In this document: piece by piece, positions 10,325 through 20,803 of the stretch
How positions within the stretch are numbered: the first letter of the stretch is position 1
How the letters are laid out: each line of letters starts with the position of its first letter
Source of the DNA: Dactylonectria macrodidyma
Lineage: Eukaryota > Ascomycota > Sordariomycetes > Hypocreales > Nectriaceae
Length of the DNA: 64,000 bases
Reading direction: 5' to 3'
Assembly: GCA_020744425.1 (NCBI GenBank)
Contig: JAGMUV010000022.1
Span: 62,001 to 126,000 of the forward strand
Notes under the pieces: generated by a model
What the model saw: the letters and a program-made list of their open reading frames with translations, nothing else
Told to the model about the DNA's origin: nothing
The model's database searches: none
Program-made: the position numbers and the translations under genes

Positions 10325-11187
10325 GTTAGTTGAGCGGATAATTATGGTGGATGAATGCCGTGTGCAAATGGGCCGAGAATGGTGAATTTTGTGGCTGACA
10401 GCGGGACTTTGTCTAGGAGAGGTGAAAAAAGTACAAATCAAGAAGTGTGTCAAATAGCATACCCTGTCTCCCTTTATATCCCCCTTACCGGTCAGGCAGC
10501 TCTGAAGAGGCGTGGTTATTGCTGACGTAGACTGCAGCCTGTGGCAGTTAGAGGATCCGATCCTGCAGTGTCTCTACGGCTAAACACCATACGAATCGAC
10601 CGCCGGAATCGAGTGCTGAGAAAGGCTCCGTTTTGAAAATTGGGGGCCCTAAAGCAGGACTTCTGTTGTTCTCCGGAGGATCCGACGCTTCCAACTGGAG
10701 ACCAGGGGATCCACGTGCCGACCGGGACAGCTTTTGAGAGACGTGTTTGCTAAGAACAAGCCGGAGGGTAATACTTGATGAAAGACGGTGGGAAACTGAG
10801 GCCGAAATCCGCAACACCTTCAGAGTCTCTCCAACGGCCCGTCGGCGCGAAACGGTCCCCCGCTGCTGACATCCCTAGCAAACCACGTGGCAAAGGTGTT
10901 GGGCGGCGCCTTGCAACATTCAACCCAGATGAGGATAAAAATTCAGGATTACTGTTACGCGTAATAGTTATGCCTGGACGTGTAGCAAAATGATTCCAAA
11001 GATAACCCCCAACCTTCGGGTTCATATTCGGGTAAGCTGACGATGCATGCATCAGGCATTCATGCCAACCCATCACCTAAGGAGGCATCATGTTTCTCTT
11101 CAGACCGCTCGAACAGGATATAAGCCTAGTTAACCGACAATAAAATTTCGTGTTGCAAATTCATATCTTCCACAAGTCCACAGCAGC
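10325..11187. promoter_or_regulatory. Divergent intergenic/promoter region
   Basis: This 863-bp interval separates the minus-strand PaxU-like gene and the plus-strand MFS gene and must hold both promoters. Short open frames on both strands here have no domain content. Several CGG/CCG triplets occur, but no inverted CGG pair stands out well enough to call an operator. Confidence 0.5.
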
Positions 11188-12888
11188 ATGATGCAAGACA
11201 CCAAGGCATTCCTCGGAAGGGACATTGAGCGTGAAGCAGCTCCCGAAGCTATTCCCGTCAAAAAAGTACAGAGTCAACATGGTTCTGTGATGCCCGGAGC
11301 CATCCAAGCTCTGGACTGGGATGGTCCAAATGACCCTGAGAACCCCATGAACTGGCCGGCTGGCAAGAAGATTTTGCACACGGCGATATCAGCTCCATAC
11401 ACCTTTGCCCTGTAGGCATCTCTGTCTCTCCGGTGTTGGCCCCCACTTACACACTGTTCAGTACGACAGGAATTTCTACCCCCGTCGCCGGTATCCCGTC
11501 CATCATGCTCCAATTCGACAAAAGCCGAAACCTCGCCCTCTTCCCAGTGTCCCTCTACACCGCAGGCTTCGTCTTCGGGCCAACCATCGCCGCTCCCATC
11601 TCAGAACTCCATGGCCGTCGAATCATCTACCAAGTCACCTTTGTCCTCCTCGTCGTCTTCAATATCATAGCCGTGACGTCGGACAACTTCGTCACGCTAG
11701 TAATCTTCCGTTTCCTAGCCGGACTCGGAGGTTCCGGCGTCATGGCTGTCGGCGCCGGCATGCTATCGGACTTGTGGGACCCGAGGGAGGTCGGCCGGGT
11801 GGGGGTCGCGTACGTCGTGGCTCCCTTTCTTGGGCCGAGCATGGGGCCTCTTATCGGGGCTTACGCGGTTGCCCAGTATGACGACTGGAAGTGGACCGTC
11901 TGGGCTGTCCTTTGCATCTTGGCGCCTGTCGGCATTGGAATCTTGTTTACATCGGAGACCTCTAAGCAGAGGATCCTTTACCTGCGGGCAAAGAAACCTG
12001 GTGACAAAGTTGTAGGCGAAGGTTTAGCCGCGGAGCTGAAGAAGGTGGCCAAGGCAATGATGAAGCCATGGCACATGTGCGTCTTTGAAGTGAGTTCCAC
12101 TCTGCCTTATACTTCGACATTGATCATTAACTTCTCTAGCCGGTGTCTCTCTTCCTCGGCCTGTATACTGGCTACAGTTTTGCCATGATGTTCTCCTTCT
12201 TTGGTTCGTACGCATACGTATACTCAATGGTCTACGGTTTTGATACCCGGCAAATCGGACTGTGTTATATCGCAGTCATTGTTGGTGCGTGATGCAATCT
12301 ATGCCACTGTCTCTCGGACTGATATTAAAATATTACATAGGCATCATCTTCGGGCTTGTAACATTTGTCATCTTTGACTTGACTAAGTACCAGAAAGAGG
12401 TCATCAGGACTGGTGACAAGGTTGTACTAGAGCACCGTCTCTACGCTGCCTTGCTTGGGAGTTGGCTGGTCCCCGTTGGGCTGTTTGTTAGTATCCTACT
12501 TCGATGTTTTTTTACACATATCTGACATGGCTCGAAGTGGTATGCATGGATGCCTTGTGAATCAGTTTACTGGATCATCCCTGTGCTAGCTGGTATTCCC
12601 TTTGGATGGGGCACTATTGCGAGTTTCCTCGCTTGTCTAGCTTACATAGCCGTGACATATGGTCCAGCTGACATAGCATCTGCTGTCGCAGCTAATGGCA
12701 TCGTGCGGATGACATTGGGAGCGGTTTTTCCTATGTTCATCATCCAGGTTTACGAGGGCTTGGGGGTTCACTGGGCTGGCACCTTGTTTGCTTTCATCAG
12801 CCTGGTCTTTATCCCTGTGCCTTGGCTGCTCTTCTGGAAGGGAAAGGAGTTGCGAAAGAGGAGTTACTATGAGACCAGCCCTTACTAG
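11188..12888 (+). CDS. MFS transporter, DHA1 (TPO/FLU1-like drug:H+ antiporter) family
   Basis: Five exons (11188-11411, 11462-12089, 12140-12284, 12341-12486, 12538-12888) give a continuous 497-residue protein. The introns are 50, 50, 56 and 51 bp. The hydrophilic N-terminus contains the family signature WDGPNDPENPMNWP just before TM1. Exon 2 holds TM2-TM6 with the DHA1 loop motif (ELHGRR, motif A), the FRFLAGLGGSG segment (motif B) and the GPLIGAYA segment (motif C). The cytosolic central loop (SKQRILYLRAKK) is in exon 2. The second six-TM half spans exons 3-5, with SVYWIIPVLAGIPFGWGT and YGPADIASAVAANGIVR, ending in a short basic tail. Such plasma-membrane pumps export polyamines, azoles or secondary metabolites; the substrate here is unknown. 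The donor of intron 1 (GTAGGC) is slightly unusual, but frame is restored exactly. The gene appears intact. Confidence 0.88.
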
Positions 12889-13129
12889 TTACCTCCCTTC
12901 GCCTCTCATATTCGATCCGAAGTCTATTTGAGTTCCTTGATCCAATCCTGCAGTCTTTTTGCATCCTCCTTTATTAACTGATCCTCCTGCTCGGGTTCGC
13001 CAATGGAAGTCTCCTCTTGTCGCCTTCCTTGCAGCCGTGACGTCTCCGAAGCTCTCTCATCTTCCCCTTCCAGCTCCTGTAGCTCCCCTACACTCTTCCC
13101 CCCCTTCCATTTCCGTCTGACTAACAATC

Positions 13130-14250
13130 TCATCCGCCCACAAAAATGCACTACACCGATCGCACCCCTTTACTATACCCTGAGCCTGCTGCTAACAGCC
13201 CAGCTGTTAGGTCACCCTACACTTATATATCTACAAGGATGCTTGCTCCTTGCCTTTTACTAGCAGTACCACGAAACCAAGAGCTCGTCTAGTAAGGTTC
13301 TTACTTTTCTATGCATTCGCGCCGCCTATGATATGGGCCTTAACGAGGTAGATGAGGATATTCTCTGTAGCGAAACCCCGTTACCCTAGTGGTACTCCTC
13401 CGAGTGGACGGAACGAGAAGAGCTCCGGCGCGCTTGGTGGACTACCTGGGAGTTGGATACATTTGATTCTGTCCTTTCCTGTACTACGCCCACTATTACT
13501 GAAACACGGCGTCTATGTTCTTCTTCTAGTGTCGGATGAGGATTGGTTCTTATGTCATCTTGTGGTTTCGGCAGCTCCGTCCTCTAATGCTCTTGAGGCG
13601 TGGAGGTGCTTACAGGGCAGTCCGAACCAAAGCGCGACAGCCTGGCTTTTGGTATCTAATTATCCCATGCTACTGGCGGATGAGGTGACCAACAAACAGA
13701 AAGCGAGCCCCGAAAGCGTCTCGCGGATGGAGACGTCTCTTTTCTGTTTTTCTCTCTTGCTGACAGCCGATTTCAGGCCGGGGCTGGCGTGGTGACAGTC
13801 GATCAGGGAGGTGACGATCGGGACATTTGGATCATTGCACTCCATCTCATGCTGCAAGCGTAAGTGTTTTAGAACGCCCCGCATCCATTTGTGAATTTTG
13901 CTCATATCGTAACACTTCAACAGGATGCAGGTTCTCGTGGGTCTTCTGGGCTGGGGCCTGATCCAACCTCCGAACTGCGGCTCCTTGAGTGGCAAGATTT
14001 CCCTCTCCAATCCTTTATTATGCCTTCCATTGGATTACACAAATCACTTTACGCCGAAGGGCCACCTCTTCCACGTCTTACGGGCTTTGACACCAGACCG
14101 GATTCAATGTGTTCACCCGTTTCTTAGCTGCGCCATTATTGGGCCAGCGGCAGTGAATGTGAAGATAGCTCGTCAAGTAGGCCAATCTGGAAGCTCATCT
14201 CACGGATCGGCTATTATATGAAGAGCTGTTGAGGCTGATTCTTAAAGAGA
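13130..14250 (+). pseudogene. Decayed fungal-specific transcription factor (Fungal_trans domain)
   Basis: Plus-strand frames reassemble into the C-terminal half of a Zn2Cys6-type regulator: LLLTAQLLGHPTLIYLQGCL, LLLAFY, stop TAG (13261-13263), QYHETKSSSSKVLTFLCIRA, AYDMGLNEVDEDILCSE, stop TAG (13387-13389), WYSSEWTEREELRRAWWTTW. A frame change near 13515-13540 leads to DEDWFLCHLVVS and LEAWRCLQGSPNQSA. A later frame gives DRDIWIIALHLMLQA, a GTAAGT...CAG intron to about 13922, and RLLEWQDFP. The block order matches the middle-homology region of fungal regulators. No zinc cluster is visible upstream; 12900-13130 does not encode one. Both stops are TAG where Gln is expected. The remnant sits 240 bp downstream of the MFS gene and may once have been its neighbour regulator. 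Confidence 0.75.
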
Positions 14251-14420
14251 TGGGGAGGCATTGGAATTTAGGGGCAGCAGTTTTCGGTAGGAAGTCTTCA
14301 CCACCCGCATTCACCTTCAGCTTAAGGAGCCATTGATGTTACTGAGTGTGTGCGAAACACAGATTTTATACAATGCCTCGATTCTAGTAATGAATTGTAT
14401 TTGCCTTTAAGTAAAGAAAT

Positions 14421-14618
14421 GGCGACGGCAGCCCGTATGTGTTTCCTGAGGCTTCTGCCTGGGTTGCGGCGGAGGGCATCCACAAGATTGACGATGGTTG
14501 GCCATTGGGCAAGAACCTTGTGCGAATACCGCTTGCACAGTACTGTAATAGGATGACCTTGAAGGATTTGGTGTTGGCGTTGGCTGTTAGGCTCTCTACA
14601 AAAGCCAAAATCAGTTGA
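14421..14618 (+). pseudogene. Unidentified C-terminal gene fragment
   Basis: A 65-codon frame reads GDGSPYVFPEASAWVAAEGI, then HKIDDGWPLGKNLVRIPLAQ, then YCNRMTLKDLVLALAVRL and a TGA at 14616-14618. The composition and pattern are those of a folded protein's C-terminus, and codon use is unlike chance frames around it. The frame is closed upstream by TAA shortly before 14421, so this is either the last exon of a lost gene or a scrap. I do not recognise the family. Confidence 0.3.
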
Positions 14619-15404
14619 GACTTGAATCTGCGAGTTCCTGCGTTGTCCCCCTGGTGTGAGTCCGTGTCATAACGAAATTGATTCAGCTTGGCCCTCGAAT
14701 CTTTTTTAGGTCTTATTTGGGCAAACGTAAGATCCTGCGAGGACGTTACAACCGTCCTAGTCCGAAATGCGGGTGTAAGCCGCCTGCTCTTCCTTCAAGC
14801 GGGGGCACTGTCGTTTGTGTGTCCGGCGATTTCTCAATGCCGAAACGCCGTTGCGCAATCACGCGCCTGATCAAAGTCAGCCACCGACGGAGTAAATGCC
14901 GACGAAAACAGATCATCAAAAATAGCCAAACTATTACAGGCCGATGGCAATGCAGGTATGGGCTGAATAAGGATTGTATAGTATATAATCTACCTGGACT
15001 TTGAGCTCGCGGACTGGTCTTCTTTCCTTTCACATTAGACGCACAGCCTATGCAAAAGGAACTCTCAAACCCGGATCTTGGAAAAGGCCGAGCCCGCTTA
15101 TTAATACCTCTCCCCCGCCCCCGGACTCGGCATGGCCGGGACGGAAGCCCGGACTGAGTGGACTTCCGACACTATAGCCCAATTAAGACATGCCGGAGCC
15201 GGAGGAGCGGAAGTCAAAGGACATATCCTTATGACTTGGCCCACTTACTCTATTGACACCCCTGTAGTACCTCGACTCACGGTTTTTACCTCTGTATCTC
15301 TGCAATGTCCTACGCACTCAGTGCCTCTCACACATCCTCAAAACCCAGAGAAACACGGAGATAATCGCCAATAGAGATACAGTTCCGGGAGGAAAGAGAT
15401 CTCC
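14619..15404. other. Intergenic, promoter side of the second regulator relic
   Basis: No gene is supported. A GC-rich patch at about 15105-15160 is dense in CGG/CCG triplets (CCCCCGGACTCGGCATGGCC and following), the half-site bound by Zn2Cys6 proteins, about 250-300 bp upstream of the regulator's ATG. This could be an autoregulatory site, but spacing and orientation are not regular. Confidence 0.35.
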
Positions 15405-17983
15405 ATGTCGACCGGAATCAAACAGAATTCGCCACGCAAAAGAGCGCCAAAGGCTTGCATACAGTGCAGAAGAAGAAAAGTAAGGTGCGATGCTGCATTT
15501 CGAGCATTGGGCTGCACGAACTGTCTTCTTGACTCTTGGCCCTGTGTAGTGGATGAACGACACTCTATGTTGGTCTAGCCGAGCCACTTCGTGCTCTTTG
15601 GCCCTACGCTGCTAGTTGGGACGGCAGCATCAGACTAACCAAGATCTGATAGCAGATTCAAGCAATTCAAGGCGTATCCACATCAACGGAAGCCAGAAAA
15701 GAGTCCTTCAAGCCACCAAAGCAACGCCCCCGCCGATAATACTTCAGTAGCGAGCAACGAATACGCAGGAAGCCCGAAGAAGGACAAGAGTCCAGTTGAC
15801 AACGAAAAAACTCCAGGTGGACAGACACCCAGCGCCTCAGACCTCCTTCCAAACACTTCGAATCATGTGCAGCATCAAGAATCAGCGCCAAATCCCTCCG
15901 TCGAGCCATACCCGTCCCAGTCTACCGAGTACAGCGGCCTAGCAGAAAATGGACCGCACAGTGACAGGAGGTTGCCTGCGTATATAAAACCTATCCCCGA
16001 CTCTTTGGCCCTGGAGGACATCTCCTTACTGGGCCGGAAAGGCACTGACAATCCCCGATACTCCAGTTCGGGACAGTCTCCTCCGGGGCTTCGTGGAGTT
16101 TGTGTACGGGGTGATGCCGATAATAGATATTCATGAATTCTTGGAGATCGTGCAACAAGGGGATGGAAAGAGCGGGCAGATTGGCCTCCTATTATTCCAG
16201 GCGATCATGTTTGCAGGATCTGCCTTTGCCGAAATGAAATATCTCAACGCCGCTGGATATCAGACAAAACGAGCGGCGCGCCAAGCGCTCTTTCAGAAAG
16301 TCCGGGTGCGCACAACAGCTTGCATTGCGATGATGATCAGAAACGCTAAGAAACTCTAGCTTCTCTACGATTTTGATGTCGAATCTTCACCTACGGCACG
16401 GATCCAGACTACCCTCTGGATGACCTACTGGTACAACGGCCCTGAAGACCAGAAGGATCTTTGGTACTGGGTGGGGGTTACGGTGGTGCTGTCTTCGATA
16501 AGTGGGTTGCACCATCGCCCAGAAAGAAGAGGCGCAACAAAGGCAGAAAATCGCCTGAACCGACGGCTGTGGTGGTGCATTTTTATGCGGGATCAGCAGA
16601 TTGCACTTGGGATACGTCATCCAGCACAGATGAGGATTGAAGACCACAATGTCCCCGTGCTCACGCTTGGGGATTTCGACTTCAAAGCCATTACGCATGA
16701 CATGGGCGTCTTCCCCCCAGAATGTACCTTCTCACGCGACCTGAATCAACAACTGCAACTGGCCACAATGTGCATCGAACAGTGCCGTCTATCCGTCTGC
16801 CTAAACAAGATCCTTGACTGGGTATACAGAGTCTCAAGGGTTGTCGACACTCCCAATTCATATTCGATCCTGGTGCCAAAAAACGACAACGAGGTTTGTG
16901 TCCAGACTAACCGTTACAAGCTGGAACTTGAGCAGTGGATATGCAATTTGCCTCACGTGTGCAACTACGACTCATTCTCCGCCTTGGAGCAGCATGATTC
17001 TCCAGTTATCGTGGTCCACAAGGCGAGCCTGAAAATGATGTACTTGACGACTGTTGCGGTGCTGCATCGTCCACATATTCTGCCTTTCTCGCCATGGTCC
17101 ATTGTCACATCCCCATTTTTCAATTTGTGGGAGGATATTCAAACAGCCTCTAGGACCTGGATATGCTGGACAGCTTCTGAAATAAGCGGCATCGGTCGGG
17201 ATTTGTTGGAGCTGGGACTTATGCAATCCCTGTCAGCAACGAGTGTTACCGTTCTGATTCCGGCCATGATAATACATCTGACCAGCATCAAGTCCGCATC
17301 CAAAGGATTCGTTAGACGAAGCACCCGCGAGTTCTCAGATTGCGCTTTGCTCTTACGAGCCTTGGTTGATGTTTACAAGAGTGCCGAGCTGGCTTTGAAT
17401 TTTATCAAGGACACTGCTCAAGCTGCTGGAATTCGGCTAAACCCTTTGGGCCGGTCACTACTGTCTATGGAGAACATTTCAGCCTATATCGAACCCGCTG
17501 GAGACTTGTCTGGGTATCAAGATCACGGTGATCGCTGAATAGACAGGCCAGATCCATCAGAAGGACTGGACCCAGACACCAAAATGGATCTCGTGTCTGT
17601 ACCAGCAGCCTTGGACGGTCAATCCACCAGAACCAAGGTTCTACCAAGAACGAGTGACGAAGAGTTGTCTCTTGAAGGTATTTCAAACAGCCCTTTCCTC
17701 GCGCTTGCCTTTCTGTGGCGCCAAAATGACCGGCTCAGACACGACTCTTCCTGCTGCAACAAACGATGCGCCAAAGCAGGCAGGAAGCGCTCCACATTCT
17801 GAGCTCTCTCCAGTCCCTCCAGATCATCTAGACCCACCATCGGGAAGGCAGGTACTCGAACAGATGGAGGAGAGTAGGACTGAGAGTGGCACGGCATTCT
17901 GGGCCAACGAATGCAATAGCTGGGATTTTGACATGAATCCTGATAACCTAAGTACCTATTTCTCAGTTGAGCTTTTGGGATAA
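15405..17983 (+). pseudogene. Zn(II)2Cys6 transcription factor (cutinase-factor/CTF1-like), disrupted
   Basis: ATG at 15405 opens a Zn cluster C-x2-C-x6-C-x8-C-x2-C-x6-C (CIQCRRRKVRC, then CTNCLLDSWPC). An intron must follow, since TAG closes the frame shortly after; its acceptor is probably near 15658. A Ser/Pro-rich linker leads to YIKPIPDSLALEDISLLGRK, where a one-base deletion near 16035-16045 shifts the frame; ALTIPDTPVRDSLLRGFVEF continues in the next frame. The middle-homology domain runs on through a 54-bp intron (16306-16359) to LLYDFDVES, LWMTYWYNGPEDQKD and NRLNRRLWWCIF. TGA at 17536-17538 interrupts the C-terminal part, and a final frame (about 17690-17983) carries a plausible acidic tail ending SVELLG. 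The family activates cutinase/lipase and other metabolic genes. The frameshift and stop make a full product unlikely. Confidence 0.8.
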
Positions 17984-19330
17984 ATTTTATAACCTGAATA
18001 TAATTACACTACAGCACATTGTGTAGGAAGGGTGCTGATGCCCTGACGAAAACGGTGACGAGTTCGGTAATCTTGCATGAAAAGGAGCAACTTGATACGT
18101 GCGCATCTCCGAATTTGGTATGTGCCCGTCGCCTGTCCTTGCAAACGTACTGCCCACTCCCGCCGCTGTCCGGCTAGTCTCGCGGAACCAGGAACCCGAA
18201 ACCCTGGTGATGCATCATCCTATGAGGGCTAGAGATATTGGATGCTGTTGTGGGGGCTGGGGGAGGGGGACTCGATGATAGATGTAGTGAACCGGTGGTT
18301 CGTTGGGGGCCGGGGAGGTTGCCCTGTGTATTTCTTTTACTGTTAACGATAACTTTTAAGCACTTCCAGATTCACGTCTATATTACATACTTGTGTGGAG
18401 GCGGTCCGGCTATAGCAGACAGACCAAACGAATACAGGGCAAATCGAGAGAAAATATAGAAGAGAAACCAAGGAAATAGAAAGGAGTGCCCAAGTTAGAC
18501 CCAAAGCTCTTCCCTTTAGTGATCTAGGTGCTAGTTTTTCTGCGACTGTGCGTTGCGGGGTTGGTATGGTCAATCCCGTGTCTTTGTTCCTGTTGCAATA
18601 TGTCGGAAGTCAGGCATGATCTCAAAGAGCCTCAGGAAACAACGGCACTTAATAATCAAACTGTGTGCTTCAAGTAAAATCTGTGGGATGGAGTACCCCG
18701 CACTTTAGACATCAATCAACACACTGCTACTGCTCATTATCGGTTCCCCAATCTTTGATCTTTTTAGCACGCTCAGTGCAACAGTTTGATTTGTCATACC
18801 AGTCACGTAACGTTTTAACATCAGGATATGGAGCCCAATAAAGCATTTGTCGACGGAAATTGAGCATTATTCATTCCGCTTAGCAACTTGCTAGCGCCTT
18901 GAGGCAGCGGTCTGGACGCGCAGGCTCTCTCAATCACATGTAATGTGGATGTGGGCTTCTAGAGTACAACTTGATACGAAGCCAGGCGTAGGACGCGCGC
19001 CATGTAACTAACTACCTTGGCGGGTTGCCAGACGCTCATCTAGGGGGGTTTCCAATTAGATCCGCAGCCGCTGCTTACCCCACACCGCAGAACCAGGTTC
19101 CCCGGACTCCCCAGGTTCCCCGGATTACCCAACGTTCCCCAGTTCCGCCCCGAGATCTCAGATCTGTGGGCCAATGGGGAGGCTAGGATCAGTGGGGTTG
19201 GCTGCTATTACACAGTTCGCCTGATAGTGTTCTGAACAGCGCATTTATTAACGACGTTGTGCCGCTCGTTGCTGGCTAATCCTGTCCTCATAGCTCATCG
19301 CAGACGTCGTGCAACTTGAACAACACGAGT
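17984..19330. other. Intergenic, no gene recognised
   Basis: A 1.35-kb interval between the regulator relic and the TRI12-type transporter gene. No frame with domain content was seen on either strand. A short imperfect repeat of CCAGGTTCCCCGGA type occurs around 19092-19145, within the region expected to hold the transporter's promoter. Confidence 0.5.
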
Positions 19331-19993
19331 ATGGATTCTTTAAAGCTCGAGCCTTGGAGTGCTGAACAGCACAAGGAGGGTGAAACTCGTCAGGTCGAAG
19401 TCGCGCCCTTGGACCTCAACGATCCCCATGGAGCTGCTCTCACTAACGCATCTGGTCCAGCTGAGATCCCGTCACTCTCCACCTTGTTAGCCATTGCGGT
19501 ACGGCTGATCACCTGAGCCTTGTCAATGCGTTGCTAAAAATCCCACAGTCTCTTGCCCTCTCATTCATTGCTCCCATTTCGTGCGGCTACGTTCTGGTTA
19601 CTGGCATCCTTGTGCCTATCCAGACAGAGCTCGGTGGCCGTAGCGATAGTATCACCTGGCTGGTCGGTGGTTGGTCGGTGGCTTCTTCTGTGTCATTCTC
19701 GGTGGCCGGCGCCCTAAGGGACGTTTTCGGTCGACGATGGGTGATTATGAGTGGTCAGGTTGTAACCAATATCGGATCGGTGAGCCCAAGCCCTGGCATG
19801 GTGCCATATTTTCATCAAAGGTTGACACTCGCATAGATCGTCGGCGCAACCGTTCAAACCGTTGATACCGTAATTGCCGGTTCAATCTTGTTGGGATTTG
19901 GATGTGGTGTCATCTTTGTCAGCTATGCTGGTATCTCTGAGCTGCTCCCAAATAAATGGCGGTAAGCACATTTTCCTCTTCTTTACTGCTATG

Positions 19994-20023
19994 CAGGGTT
20001 GAAAGCCACTCCACTCAATCCAC
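19994..20023 (+). repeat. hAT left terminal inverted repeat
   Basis: Thirty bases starting CAGGGTTGAAAG, identical to the reverse complement of 23483-23512. Confidence 0.95.
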
Positions 20024-20803
20024 GCAGTGGATCCACTCGTGGATTCCACTGTCCACTCCACTGGCAAAATTCCAGTGGATTGGCTAATCCACCGAATCCA
20101 CCAGACGATCTCGTGGAGTGGAGTGGGTGGATTGGGTGGATTAGAAGTGGGGCAGTTAGGGACGCCCATATAATTTGGCAGAGAGACCCTAACAGTGCCT
20201 GATCGCCCCACCGTCGCAGTCCTTCTACCCTATATCGAAAACATCATTAAGCTTCCAGAGAGTGCGATTTTACAATCCGCAATTTAAATGAGGTACTATT
20301 CGAATATTCTGGGTTTTCTTATTCGAATGGTTTAAATCTCGACTTGTGCGCTTAAGATTTCCTTATAGAATCCCACATCGTCATGACGGCAGTTAATCAT
20401 TCGTACATGGTCTAGTTGCACAACTCTATTTCGAGCACCTCGACTATCCACGTTTTGGACTCATAGTACGAAAGTTATACTATTTAATAGACTTCTACAA
20501 GGTGATTCGAAAAACGCGTCCAGAGTCTTCATTATTTCAATACAGCGCGAACAATTACTAGTTTCACTTACTGCGTCAGTTCGTACTTGGAGGCTATTAG
20601 GGACTTAACGAATTCACCCCCTCACGACTTGTTTCCCCACACAATTTAGCCTGAGCAGGAAGTACCCGAAACATCTGCAAGATGCAGACATAATGTGCCA
20701 CCTCGCCGCGTTGGACGCGTTTTTCGGGCTCCGTAGACAACCTACTGACCTTTAACTGCTGCCATGCATTGCGATATCGACATGATCAAGACATCTTTTT
20801 ACC

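Noticed and set aside
12924..13151. 75-codon Lys/Glu-rich minus-strand frame
   Set aside because: Low-complexity composition opposite the start of the regulator relic; no family similarity.
13660..14010. 116-codon minus-strand frame
   Set aside because: It is antisense to the regulator relic, whose plus-strand blocks (DRDIWIIALHLMLQA) and intron explain the region.
16030..16050. An intron explaining the frame change in the second regulator
   Set aside because: Family similarity runs without a gap from LALEDISLLGRK into ALTIPDTPVRDSLLRG, leaving no room for an intron; a one-base deletion is required.
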